Part shown: in pieces, positions 54,989 through 63,276 of the stretch
Position numbering within the stretch: the first letter of the stretch is position 1
Layout: the number at the start of each line of letters is the position of its first letter
Assembly (NCBI RefSeq): GCF_000317535.1
Contig: NC_019757.1
Location: 471,001 to 535,000 of the forward strand
DNA from: Cylindrospermum stagnale PCC 7417
Lineage (GTDB): Bacteria; Cyanobacteriota; Cyanobacteriia; Cyanobacteriales; Nostocaceae
Direction of reading: 5' to 3'
DNA length: 64,000 nt
The notes under the pieces: generated by a model
Database searches by the model: none
Seen by the model: only the letters and a program-made list of their open reading frames with translations
Told to the model about the DNA's origin: nothing
Translations under genes and position numbers: made by a program

Positions 54989-56407
54989 TTAATCGGGACG
55001 ATTATTAACTAAGTGATACCCAGCGCTACCCTCGCGGTAAAACATATTGAAGGTATCAAAGGGAATAATCCTCCCGTCTGGGTGGACAATATGAATACAG
55101 GAGCGCTTCACCGAACGAACATCAAAGTTATAAGGGTCGAGAAACTGGACAATCATCACCCGAAATACATTCTCATAGGTAATACCTTCAGGTACAGCCA
55201 ACAAGGGTAAACAACACAAAAGCTGCTTTAACGAAGTTGCAGCGGATTTTGGTGAATGACTGGTAGAAAATAATTCAAAAATTTGTTTTTTCAGTTCTTC
55301 ATTTTGCTCATAAAGTACGCTGTTTGGCAACATCTTCACAAACACATCGGGATTGATTAAGCCAGTTAGAGGGATAACTTGACCATTAATTTTTAGCGCA
55401 TAAGCCATTGCTAAACAATCAGGATGGCAGGGAACTGGGAGAATATCTTCAGGTTTAAAATAGGGACTTTGTTGGAGAATTGAGCGGCGAACTTCTGTTA
55501 AAGTGTACCTATCTCGCTTTTCTTCAAATCCCTCTAACCTTCCCGCTGCTTGGATTGGTTGAAAAGTCACACCCCGAATACATTTCTGTTGTAAAGCATA
55601 TTCAATAATTTTGCCGATTTCTTGGTCATTCAAACCTTTTTTTAGGGTGACAACTAAAGTAGTAGAAATGTTATATTCGTTGAGATGGGCAATAGCTTTT
55701 TCCCGCACACCCCGCAAATCTGCGCCGCGTAATTCCTGTAGTGCTTCGGCTTCAAAGCTGTCAAATTGCAGATATACCTCAATTCCGGGCATATATTGGC
55801 TGAGGCGATCGCAAAATGATTTATCTTTAGCAATCCTCAAACCATTGGTATTAATCATTAAATGCTTAATTGGCCGGCTTTTAGCAATATCCAGAATTTG
55901 AAAAAACTCTGGGTGCATTGTTGGTTCACCGCCACTGATTTGCACTATCTGTGGTTCTCCCTCATTCGCCACCACCGCATCAATCATCATGGTGATGTGT
56001 TCTAAACTGCGATGACGACGCGTTTGTTGCGATATATCAGAAACTTCTTCAGCACCAGAATCAGCATAGCAAATCGGACAGGAAAGATTACATTTATCTG
56101 TCACCTCAACAACAGTTATACAGCTATGCTGTTCATGATCAGGGCAAAGTCCGCAATCATAAGGACAGCCATATTTAATTGGGGTATTAAACTTCAGAGG
56201 CATATCCCCTGGCTTGATAAATTCCAGAGATTTTTGATAATACTCAATATCATCAGCAATCAAAATTTCTTCTCTCCCGTGGGTGGGACAGTGCTTAACA
56301 AGGTAAACACAATCATCTCTAAAAATTATTTTTGCTTCCACCTTAACGAGACATTTAGAGCAAACGCTATTCGTCAAAGCATGAAAAAGGTAGTTGCGAG
56401 TAGGCAT
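54989..56407 (-). CDS. Radical SAM protein, tetraether-synthase-like
   Basis: 472 residues. The N terminus is Cys-rich (CSKCLVKVEAKI and HCPTHGREE), followed by CPYDCGLCPDHEQHSC at about residue 82, and then the radical SAM cluster motif CNLSCPICYADSG (CxxxCxxC) at about 106. The SAM-binding GGEPTMHPEF and QFDSFEAEAL follow. More cysteines near the C-terminal half (PCHPDC, CCLP) could bind a second cluster. This layout resembles the archaeal Tes/MJ0619 group, which joins lipid chains by carbon-carbon bonds. The upstream gene, 5 bases away, is an Lgt-like lipid enzyme, which supports a lipid substrate. Reaction here is inferred. The start is the ATG at 56407. Confidence 0.82.
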   Translation of the reverse strand: MPTRNYLFHALTNSVCSKCLVKVEAKIIFRDDCVYLVKHCPTHGREEILIADDIEYYQKSLEFIKPGDMPLKFNTPIKYGCPYDCGLCPDHEQHSCITVVEVTDKCNLSCPICYADSGAEEVSDISQQTRRHRSLEHITMMIDAVVANEGEPQIVQISGGEPTMHPEFFQILDIAKSRPIKHLMINTNGLRIAKDKSFCDRLSQYMPGIEVYLQFDSFEAEALQELRGADLRGVREKAIAHLNEYNISTTLVVTLKKGLNDQEIGKIIEYALQQKCIRGVTFQPIQAAGRLEGFEEKRDRYTLTEVRRSILQQSPYFKPEDILPVPCHPDCLAMAYALKINGQVIPLTGLINPDVFVKMLPNSVLYEQNEELKKQIFELFSTSHSPKSAATSLKQLLCCLPLLAVPEGITYENVFRVMIVQFLDPYNFDVRSVKRSCIHIVHPDGRIIPFDTFNMFYREGSAGYHLVNNRPD

Positions 56408-56412
56408 GGTAA

Positions 56413-57162
56413 CTAATAAACTTTTTTTATTTGGAATATTTTGGTAATACTACGATGATAATATAAAATAGCTAATAAAGCAGCAAATTGAATCGCGCTT
56501 ATTCCTAAAAATGGGTGAAAATCAGGCTTAAGAAAATCTATCAGGAATCGAAAGCTTAAATATAAAACTAAATAAAATTTAAATAAATCACCATTTTCAT
56601 AGCGATAGCGACGACGAAATTGTAAAAACACAATTAGACATATGAGAAACATAATTTCATATAATTGTGTAGGATGGCGACTAATCCCATCGCCAAAATC
56701 GACACCCCAAGGCAATGTAGTGGCAACTCCATAAGTGCGATCGCTTAACCCCGTCAGAAAGCAACCAATCCGGCCCACCGCTGTACCCACAATCAACGGA
56801 TAGACAAACGCATCACCAGTAGACTGACGAACGCCAATGATTTTTTTGGTGATTTCCACACCAATCAAACCACCCAAAAGTGCCCCAACTACAGTTTTCC
56901 CTTGCAGGAATATGAATAAAAATTCTTGGGGATTTTGCCAAATTAAATCGAGATGTTGCAGCCCCACCAATACCTTAGCACCAATTAAAGCGCCCACCAT
57001 ACCGCCAACCATCACAGAACTGCGTTGACTGGGTGCAATTAAATCTTTTTTACCAACATTACGCAATAATAAACGCAAGGCAACGGTATAAGCCAAAGAC
57101 TCAAATAAAATATGCGGATGAATCTGTAAAGATCCCAACCAAAAATAAACGGGAAAATTCAC
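56413..57162 (-). CDS. Prolipoprotein diacylglyceryl transferase-like membrane protein
   Basis: 249 residues with about seven hydrophobic helices. The Lgt core is recognisable: GTAVGRIGCFLTGLSDRTYG, TTLPWGVDFGDG and RHPTQLYEIMFL, which match GRIGNF, the PWA/G stretch and RHPxQLYE of Lgt. It is shorter than typical Lgt (260-290 residues) and lacks some loops. Lgt moves diacylglyceryl from phosphatidylglycerol to lipoprotein Cys. Because it sits in an operon with a tetraether-synthase-like radical SAM protein, this paralogue may act on another lipid substrate; a second, housekeeping lgt elsewhere in the genome would support that. Start MNFPVYFWLG at 57162; 114 bases separate it from the next gene upstream. 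Confidence 0.82.
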   Translation of the reverse strand: MNFPVYFWLGSLQIHPHILFESLAYTVALRLLLRNVGKKDLIAPSQRSSVMVGGMVGALIGAKVLVGLQHLDLIWQNPQEFLFIFLQGKTVVGALLGGLIGVEITKKIIGVRQSTGDAFVYPLIVGTAVGRIGCFLTGLSDRTYGVATTLPWGVDFGDGISRHPTQLYEIMFLICLIVFLQFRRRYRYENGDLFKFYLVLYLSFRFLIDFLKPDFHPFLGISAIQFAALLAILYYHRSITKIFQIKKVY

Positions 57163-57276
57163 AACTTACTTATTTCCAGTTTTGAGAGTTAATTGGTGAG
57201 TAATACATCAGGAGTTTAACTCAAAATTCAACTGCAAAATTCAAACCCTTAACATAACTATTCAGCCGAGATCAAA

Positions 57277-58074
57277 TCACTCCACTTCCTCGCAGTGGAT
57301 TAACAAAGTTTCCATCGCCTCAGCCAAAGAAATCAACTCTGTCCAAGAAGAACCACTAACTAAACTTTGGGCGTGCGCTAATCGGTTTCGCAAATGTTCC
57401 GCCGACTTAAGGAAACGTTCACCAAACCGCTTTGACTTCAGTCCTAATTGCTGGAAAAGTTCAGGTTGATTTAAAACTAAATCTCGCTTATCACAAAATT
57501 GTAAATAATCTAATAAATCAGTGGCTTCATTTCTTTCTTGACTCTCTCGCCATAACTTTTGAGCAGCTTCTAAACGTTCCGGTTTCAGGACTTGTTGCCA
57601 AGAATCTTGGGGATAATAAATTCGTACCAGTCGCAACAGATTCATTTCTAACAACGTCACCAAGCCAAAAAGCAGCATTCTCACTGGTGCTTTTTGCAAA
57701 TCACCACAGGTAATAATTCCTGTCACCTGATTACAATCTAACACAAACAATCGTGGCGTTTGTTGCAAGATGGGTAACAACTTAATTAGTGGGGTAGAAA
57801 TGGCGACGAGTTCTTTAGTATGGAACACCCGTTGATAGTCGCCACAATTGCCAGAGTTGCCTTGCATCAAAGTAGCGCGTTCCACATAACCGCTGATACT
57901 ATCTCCCGTCTCTACGCCAACAACATCAAAATCTTGTAGCTGCATCCAATGCAGCACATCTGTCACCTGTGCGTCAGCTGACACAGCTTTTAGGGGTTCC
58001 GCCACATATTCAATAGTGATATTGTTCTCAAATAAACTCCGCAAGTCTTGAGAACGGGATTTTAGCTGTTTCAT
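57277..58074 (-). CDS. CBS-pair protein with C-terminal HEPN-like helical domain
   Basis: 265 residues from the ATG at 58074; an in-frame TTG at 58140 is less likely. Residues 20-130 form a CBS pair (VTDVLHWMQLQDFDVVGVE and RLFVLDCNQVTGIITCGDL), which usually binds adenine nucleotides. The C-terminal 130 residues are helical and end with LRNRLAHAQSLV near residue 230. RNRLAH fits the RX4-6H motif of HEPN ribonucleases and related nucleic-acid proteins. The combination suggests a nucleotide-sensing regulator or an RNA-acting protein, but the motif is short and could be chance. It is on the same strand as the Lgt-like gene, 114 bases upstream of it, and could be read with the operon. Confidence 0.6.
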   Translation of the reverse strand: MKQLKSRSQDLRSLFENNITIEYVAEPLKAVSADAQVTDVLHWMQLQDFDVVGVETGDSISGYVERATLMQGNSGNCGDYQRVFHTKELVAISTPLIKLLPILQQTPRLFVLDCNQVTGIITCGDLQKAPVRMLLFGLVTLLEMNLLRLVRIYYPQDSWQQVLKPERLEAAQKLWRESQERNEATDLLDYLQFCDKRDLVLNQPELFQQLGLKSKRFGERFLKSAEHLRNRLAHAQSLVSGSSWTELISLAEAMETLLIHCEEVE

Positions 58075-58208
58075 CTGCCTATAGATATAACATATCAGCA
58101 GAATTAGTATTTCATAGAAGCCCGCTTTGTAACTGTGCAAGCTTTGTACTTGTAAAAGAAAATTAATACTTGATCAATTAAACATCGCAGTGAAAATTAA
58201 ATATACAT

Positions 58209-58259
58209 TATGCAGAACCCTTGTAGAGACTAAGTATGGCAAGTCTCTACATTCTTTCC
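58209..58259 (+). repeat. 51-base dispersed palindromic repeat, copy 2
   Basis: Same ends as the copy at 12932-12982. Its centre is a clean stem GTAGAGACT/AGTCTCTAC around AAGTATGGCA. It lies between the CBS-protein gene and the Csp-like gene. Confidence 0.8.
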
Positions 58260-58359
58260 CACTAAATGTCCATTGATTGCAAAACTTCAAGCGCCCAGAC
58301 CTTTTGAGCCTGAGCGCTTGAATATTAGGTTGCAGAGAAACTTCTGCTGGTTAATGAAA

Positions 58360-58722
58360 TTAAGCAGGCATCATTTGCATAGATCTACAAGATTCTGCAC
58401 ATTTGCGGCAGGCGGCAGCGCACTCCATCATTTTGGCGTCATCACTCATCATTTCGCAGGCCATTGCACAACGTTCGCACATTTCTGCACAAAGCATACA
58501 AGTGCGTCCCATGAACTCAGAACCGCCCATCATCATGCTCATGCACATCATGCACATTTCAGAGCAATCGCGCATCATGCTCATCATGCTCATGTCCATA
58601 TACCTACCGCCTTTGCTCATGCAGTAAGTCATGGTTTCCATGCACATCTTTTGACACTCCATGCAAGCATTCATGCAAGTTTGCATTTCGGTGGTCATGG
58701 TTTCAGTCATCATCATCATCAT
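58360..58722 (-). CDS. Copper-storage-like four-helix protein, very Met/Cys rich
   Basis: 120 residues from the first ATG of a run of five; AGAGG lies 8 bases before it. A longer frame to 58791 has no good ribosome site. The protein has 17 Cys and 37 Met. Cys pairs are spaced CxxC or CxxxC along helices, for example CMNACMECQKMC, CAEMCERCAMAC and CAAACRKCAESC. This is the pattern of the DUF326/Csp family, four-helix bundles that fill with Cu(I) through Cys. Methionine content is exceptional even for this family. Without a signal peptide it should be cytosolic. It stands alone, 1 kb from the next gene. Function in copper storage or detoxification is inferred from the family. Confidence 0.85.
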   Translation of the reverse strand: MMMMMTETMTTEMQTCMNACMECQKMCMETMTYCMSKGGRYMDMSMMSMMRDCSEMCMMCMSMMMGGSEFMGRTCMLCAEMCERCAMACEMMSDDAKMMECAAACRKCAESCRSMQMMPA

Positions 58723-59633
58723 AGGAATTACCTCTTGATTTTCTGATGTGTAGATGGTGCCCTTTGCAGGACTACTTATAACAGTAATCATATCTTTTTA
58801 AGGAGTCAATGGCATTTTTTTTGCGGATATTATAAGCCAACAATTCCGATAGAATTACCGGGAATTGAGAACAATTACACATAATTAAGTGCTATTTTTC
58901 TAGAAATTATTGCCAATTAAGGGCTAGAATCTCCCCTAGGAAGGTGGGGATTTCTCCCACTCGTAAGTTTTGAAATTAAAGACTAAAACCCAGGCAGATA
59001 TTTGGTGAAAAACAATGTTATGCTTTGCTGACAAACGTCTAATAAATAATATTTATGAATTTATATTAAGACATCATTTGTTAAGTTATATCAAATTGCT
59101 CAACAAAATAAATTGATCTGTCATCTCTAACGATGCGTAGACGCCATAGGCTCGTTGATGGCTTTTGATTATATGCTGATTTTTGGGGATAATTCCGGCT
59201 TTTGGAGAGATTATCGGTTTAGTTAACCCCAAACTAAAGTTTTGAGATAAGTTATCCGTCTAGCACCCAAATTTGCCTGTTTGCTAAACAAATATCAAAC
59301 AGGTTTGTTGCAGAAACAGTCTTTCCTGCGTTTTGTGTCTTAGTTAGTCAACCCTTCAGAAAATCAAATAACCTTCTATCATGGTAGTTAGTAGTAGAAC
59401 TTGACCTTTGTTCCATCCAGTCTTTGATGGAATAGCTCAGGTTTATGCACATTGATGCCACAAGCTTAACTTGCTGAACTACACCACTAACAGCAAGGTA
59501 AAGAGCATCATGTTAACAAAAGTGTTTGATGCTTTGCTTTTTGCCTTACAAAGAATATCGGGTAAGCTACGACCTGAGTTCCTGCCGGCAGAATGTGGAA
59601 GCTTTGACTGAATAACCTAGTTGGAGAATGATC

Positions 59634-59744
59634 ATGTCGAAGGAACAAAAAGGTAATAGAGAAACTAAAAAACCCAAAAAAGACGCCAAGGATAAAAAGG
59701 ATAAAAAAGATCCAAACAGATATGACGGCAACTTAGGTAAATAA
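59634..59744 (+). CDS. Small Lys-rich protein, 36 residues
   Basis: The ATG at 59634 is preceded by TTGGAG at 9-13 bases. The peptide begins MSKEQKGNRETKKPKKD and ends DPNRYDGNLGK. It has 14 lysines and six aspartates, and no hydrophobic segment, so it is probably disordered. The good ribosome site, a clean codon pattern with many AAA/AAG, and a terminator-like palindrome 13 bases after the stop all support expression. I believe similar small proteins exist in other heterocystous cyanobacteria, but I cannot name one. RNA or DNA binding is a guess. Confidence 0.55.
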   Translation: MSKEQKGNRETKKPKKDAKDKKDKKDPNRYDGNLGK

Positions 59745-59756
59745 CTGTAGTGCTTG

Positions 59757-59785
59757 CGGTGCGTTAGCCTCAGCGTAACGCACCG
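59757..59785. terminator. Palindrome between convergent genes, probable bidirectional terminator
   Basis: CGGTGCGTTA (59757-59766) and TAACGCACCG (59776-59785) form a perfect 10-base stem with a 9-base loop. It sits between the small Lys-rich ORF and the 3' end of the PLP-enzyme gene. No long T run, so termination strength is uncertain. Confidence 0.5.
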
Positions 59786-59802
59786 TACAAGACTTAGCAG
59801 TT

Positions 59803-60939
59803 TTAAAACAGAGCATTTTCTAAATCAGCTTGCAAATCTAGAGAGTGCTCTATTCCTACAGAAAGACGGACTAAATTATCCTTAATTCCCCGTTTTAGTC
59901 TTTCTGTTTCTGGTAGAGAACCGTGAGTCATTTTTGCGGGATAGCAAAGCAGCGATTCTACTCCTCCCAAACTCTCTGCTAGTAAAAATAACTGGAGACG
60001 GGATGCAAAACGTTCCACTTCGGCGAAACCACCTTTTAATTCCAAACTAATCATCCCCCCAAAGCCAGACATTTGCTCTTTTGCTAGTTGATGTTGTTCA
60101 TGACTAGGCAAACCTGGATAATAAATTCGCTCGACTTTGGGATGCTTGGCTAAAAATTCCGCCAAAAACAAAGCATTTTTTTCATGTTCGCGCATTCTCA
60201 CAGCTAAGGTTTTAATGCCTCTGAGAACTAACCAACTATCGAAAGGACTGGGAACCGCTCCAATGGCATTTTGATAAAACTTCAGTTCTGTGTATAGTTG
60301 TTCATTAGAGGTGACAACTGCGCCGCCAATAACATCGCTATGTCCCCCTAGATATTTGGTTGTGCTGTGAACCACAATATCAGCACCTAATTCTAATGGC
60401 CTTTGAAAGTAAGGGCTAGCAAAGGTATTATCAACCACCAGAACAATATTGTTTTTCCGGGCAAAATTTGCTAGGGAGACAATATCAATAATTTTCAACA
60501 GTGGATTTGTAGGAGTTTCAATCCAAATCAGCTTGGTATTGGGTTGAATTGCAGTTTCAAATTCAGCGATATTGTCTATATCTACATAGGTAGTCGTCAC
60601 ACCCCAGTTTTTAACCACCCGTTCTAGTAAGCGATATGTCCCACCATATAAATCGTCGCCAGCAACGATATGGTCGCCAGTTTTGAGCAAACTTAATACA
60701 GTAGTTGTGGCAGCTAAACCAGAGGCAAATGCTAAACCAAATTTACCGTTTTCAATAGAGGCTAAAGATTCTTCTAGGGCATTGCGGGTAGGGTTCCCTG
60801 TGCGAGAATATTCATAACCTTTATGTTGCCCTATTGCTTCTTGCTGGTATGTGGATGTTAAATAAATCGGCACAATTACAGCACCTGTTTGGGGGTCTGG
60901 TTGCTGGCCTTCATGAATTGCTCTAGTTTCAAATTCCAT
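59803..60939 (-). CDS. Cystathionine gamma-lyase/gamma-synthase family PLP enzyme
   Basis: 378 residues of the Cys/Met metabolism PLP family. The PLP Lys is in HSTTKYLGGHSD near residue 193, and the phosphate and ring contacts are in YSRTGNPTRNALE, FASGLAATTT and VVDNTFASPYF. The C-terminal substrate Arg region is KDNLVRLSVGIEH. Sequence alone does not separate gamma-synthase from gamma-lyase. Because it overlaps by 11 bases with a cystathionine beta-synthase-like gene, the natural reading is gamma-lyase: cystathionine to cysteine, the second step of reverse transsulfuration. Its start ATG (60939) lies inside the end of the upstream gene, so the two are translationally coupled. Confidence 0.88.
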   Translation of the reverse strand: MEFETRAIHEGQQPDPQTGAVIVPIYLTSTYQQEAIGQHKGYEYSRTGNPTRNALEESLASIENGKFGLAFASGLAATTTVLSLLKTGDHIVAGDDLYGGTYRLLERVVKNWGVTTTYVDIDNIAEFETAIQPNTKLIWIETPTNPLLKIIDIVSLANFARKNNIVLVVDNTFASPYFQRPLELGADIVVHSTTKYLGGHSDVIGGAVVTSNEQLYTELKFYQNAIGAVPSPFDSWLVLRGIKTLAVRMREHEKNALFLAEFLAKHPKVERIYYPGLPSHEQHQLAKEQMSGFGGMISLELKGGFAEVERFASRLQLFLLAESLGGVESLLCYPAKMTHGSLPETERLKRGIKDNLVRLSVGIEHSLDLQADLENALF

Positions 60940-62302
60940 TTGATTCCTGGTTTTGACTAATCCAATATCTGATTAAATCGGCTCTGGTGATTAAGCCTAT
61001 GGGGACTTTTTGCTGTGTAATAATAATCCCTGTTGTGCCTGATAATAGCACTCGATAAGCTTCGGATATATCGACTTCTTCATCAAGACTCGGTAACGGT
61101 TTACCCATGACTGCCGAAACTTCCTGATTAGAAAAGTTGATTCCGTCATGGAGGTATTTCATCAAAGATGCTTCATTGAGGCTGCCGACTACATGGTTAT
61201 GATCAATTACTGGTAACTGGGAGATATTTAACTTTTGTAGTAAGTTTGTGGCTTTGCTTAAGGTATCACGAGGACTCACTGCAATTAGAGAGGGGAAATC
61301 TGTTTTCTGTACCAGGATTTCACCAATTTTTATTGGTCTGACTGTTGTCCCTTCCCAAAAACCATTTTCTTGCATCCAGACATCGGAGTAGATTTTATTG
61401 ATGTAATTTCTGCCTGTATCTGGTAACAGTACAACAATATATTGAGGCTGGGATAATCTGGCTGCATACTTGAGGGCTGCGGCTACTGCTGTACCACAGG
61501 AACCTCCCACTAATAAGCCTTCTTCTCGTGCAAGACGCCGAGCCATATTGAAAGATTCTTTATCACTGACGCGAACCATTTCATCGACTAATTGGCGATT
61601 AAAAGTTTTGGGGATAAAGTCTTCACCAATGCCTTCAACTTTGTAAGATTTGGGACTATCTCCGGAAAGAATTGAACCCTCTGGGTCTGCACCGACAATG
61701 ATTATATTCTGATTTCGCTCTTTGAGATATTTGGCAACTCCGGAGATGGTGCCACCTGTGCCCATACCTGCTACAAATACATCTATTTTTCCGTTACTAT
61801 CTGACCAAATTTCTGGGCCTGTGGTGAGGTAATGAGCTAAGGGATTGTTTGGGTTTTCAAATTGATTTGGTCTGTAAGCGCCGGGAATTTCTTTGGCTAG
61901 TCTTTCGGCTACGCCGTTATAACTTTCTGGTGAGTCTGGTGGGACTGATGTGGGGGTAACGACTACTTCTGCGCCATAAGCTTTGAGCAGGTTGATTTTA
62001 TCTTGGCTCATTTTATCGGGCATGACGAAGATACACCGATATTTTTTGACCGCGGCAATTAGTGCTAGTCCGACTCCTGTATTGCCTGCGGTGGCTTCGA
62101 TGATGGTGCCACCGGGTTGCAGTTGTCCTGCTTTTTCTGCGGCTTTTATCATGGCGAGGGCGATTCTATCTTTGGTGCTGCCGCCAGGGTTGAGATATTC
62201 TACTTTGACATAGATGCTAGAGGGGATGTTTTCGGTTGTGCGGTTGAGTCTGACTAATGGTGTTCTGCCGATTGTTTGCAAAATGTTGTCGTAGGTTGCC
62301 AT
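60929..62302 (-). CDS. Cystathionine beta-synthase (PLP) with C-terminal CBS pair
   Basis: 457 residues. The PLP domain (1-320) has GGSTKDRIALAMI with the PLP Lys near residue 41, TAGNTGVGLALIAA (phosphate and substrate loop) and GTGGTISGVAKYL. The C-terminal part (about 335-457) is a CBS pair: LLQKLNISQLPVIDHNHVVG and YRVLLSGTTGIIITQQKVPIG. Cysteine synthases lack the CBS pair, and cystathionine beta-synthases with a regulatory CBS pair use it to respond to S-adenosylmethionine or another nucleotide. So serine plus homocysteine to cystathionine is the best reading. It overlaps the downstream gamma-lyase gene by 11 bases, forming a reverse-transsulfuration operon. Confidence 0.86.
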   Translation of the reverse strand: MATYDNILQTIGRTPLVRLNRTTENIPSSIYVKVEYLNPGGSTKDRIALAMIKAAEKAGQLQPGGTIIEATAGNTGVGLALIAAVKKYRCIFVMPDKMSQDKINLLKAYGAEVVVTPTSVPPDSPESYNGVAERLAKEIPGAYRPNQFENPNNPLAHYLTTGPEIWSDSNGKIDVFVAGMGTGGTISGVAKYLKERNQNIIIVGADPEGSILSGDSPKSYKVEGIGEDFIPKTFNRQLVDEMVRVSDKESFNMARRLAREEGLLVGGSCGTAVAAALKYAARLSQPQYIVVLLPDTGRNYINKIYSDVWMQENGFWEGTTVRPIKIGEILVQKTDFPSLIAVSPRDTLSKATNLLQKLNISQLPVIDHNHVVGSLNEASLMKYLHDGINFSNQEVSAVMGKPLPSLDEEVDISEAYRVLLSGTTGIIITQQKVPIGLITRADLIRYWISQNQESNGI

Positions 62303-62673
62303 GATTCCGCCTTGTCAGGGATGGGAATTAGGTTTTGTGGGTTTTTCATTTGGGATGTTGAGGAGAAGAGAAGAGAGGAGAGGAGAAGAGAAGAGTAACG
62401 TAGATGCGGAGCGGTGTGCCGCAGGCTACCGCAAAGGACGCTGCATAGCGCGAAGGGAAGAGGCAAGAGGGAAGAGAAGAAATTACTGTTGAGCCTGTGT
62501 TGATCTTTTTTCCTTTATCTAGGGATTTTGGAACTCTTGATAAAGTACATAATGTTTATCAATATACCGTAGTATGTTCAAAGGCATAAATCTACTGTAA
62601 TTTCCACAATTGATTCGATGTAGAATTATTGCTATTGATACAGAATAGTTGAAGGTACTGACCCAGAATCATT
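62303..62673. other. Divergent promoter region with purine tract and inserted repeat
   Basis: An AG-only tract on the plus strand (62361-62396, continuing at about 62452-62482) is interrupted by a GC-rich stretch (about 62397-62451) with GGAGCGGTGTGCCGCAGGCTACCGC that looks like a dispersed repeat inserted in the tract. Promoters for the cystathionine operon and the MBL-like gene must lie here or around it. Confidence 0.45.
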
Positions 62674-63276
62674 ATGAAATCTCTGCACCGTCCTGACCTA
62701 TATGGCTGGTCTACTTTCAATCCTGCAAGAAATATTGATTTCAATGGGGTTGCCTGGATTCGTCCAGATGGCAATATCTTGATTGACCCAGTAGCTTTAT
62801 CAAATCATGATTGGAATCATCTGAAATCTCTCGGTGGTGTGGTTTGGATTGTGTTGACTAACTCTGATCATCTGCGAGCGGCTAAGGAGATTGCTGATCA
62901 AACTTATGCGAAGATCGCGGCACCGGCAAAAGAAAAGGAATGTTTCCCTTTATTTTGCGATCGCTGGTTGGCTGATGGTGATGAGTTGGTGCCAGGACTG
63001 AAAACTATTGAACTCAAAGGCTCAAAAACTCCGGGTGAACTGGCGCTGCTGCTGGAAGAGACGACTTTGATTGTCGGAGATTTGGTGCGGGCATATCAAG
63101 CGGGTAACTTGACGATTTTGCCGGATGAAAAGCTGTTGAATCGAGAAGAAGCGATCGCATCTGTTCGCAGATTGGCGGAGTTGGAGAAGGTGGAGGCGGT
63201 GCTGGTGGGTGATGGTTGGTCTGTTTTTCGTGACGGATGCGATCGCTTAAAGGAACTTGTGGCCACGTTGGAATGA
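62674..63276 (+). CDS. Metallo-beta-lactamase-fold protein without the metal motif
   Basis: 200 residues that follow the MBL fold: GVAWIRPDGNILIDPVAL (first strands), VWIVLTNSDHLRAAKEIAD at the usual HxHxDH position, PGLKTIELKGSKTPGELALLL at the HTPG position, TTLIVGDLVRAY at the GD ligand strand, and VLVGDGWSVF at the GHG position. Only the Asp-His (SDH) and the GD remain; the other His ligands are replaced. It is therefore probably not a classical dinuclear hydrolase. Such proteins may bind ligands or use one metal. Length fits small MBL proteins. The ATG at 62674 starts the unit; the next gene is convergent. Confidence 0.75.
   Translation: MKSLHRPDLYGWSTFNPARNIDFNGVAWIRPDGNILIDPVALSNHDWNHLKSLGGVVWIVLTNSDHLRAAKEIADQTYAKIAAPAKEKECFPLFCDRWLADGDELVPGLKTIELKGSKTPGELALLLEETTLIVGDLVRAYQAGNLTILPDEKLLNREEAIASVRRLAELEKVEAVLVGDGWSVFRDGCDRLKELVATLE

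Larger units (their letters stand above)
58723..59802. other. Long non-coding region with one small ORF
   Basis: About 1.1 kb. Besides the Lys-rich 36-codon ORF (59634-59744) and the terminal palindrome there is an imperfect hairpin at about 58927-58955 (AATCTCCCC/GGGGATT). An open frame at 59510-59611 reads MLTKVFDALLFALQRISGK and continues to 33 residues; AAGG is 13 bases upstream, and it may be a leader peptide or chance. A structured leader or small RNA upstream of 59634 is possible. Confidence 0.4.

Noticed and set aside
58273-58746. A 157-codon plus-strand frame extremely rich in His, opposite the Csp-like gene
   Set aside because: It is the antisense of ATG/TGC-rich codons: CAT and GCA read as His and Ala. 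No ribosome binding site, and the Met/Cys protein on the other strand fits a known family.
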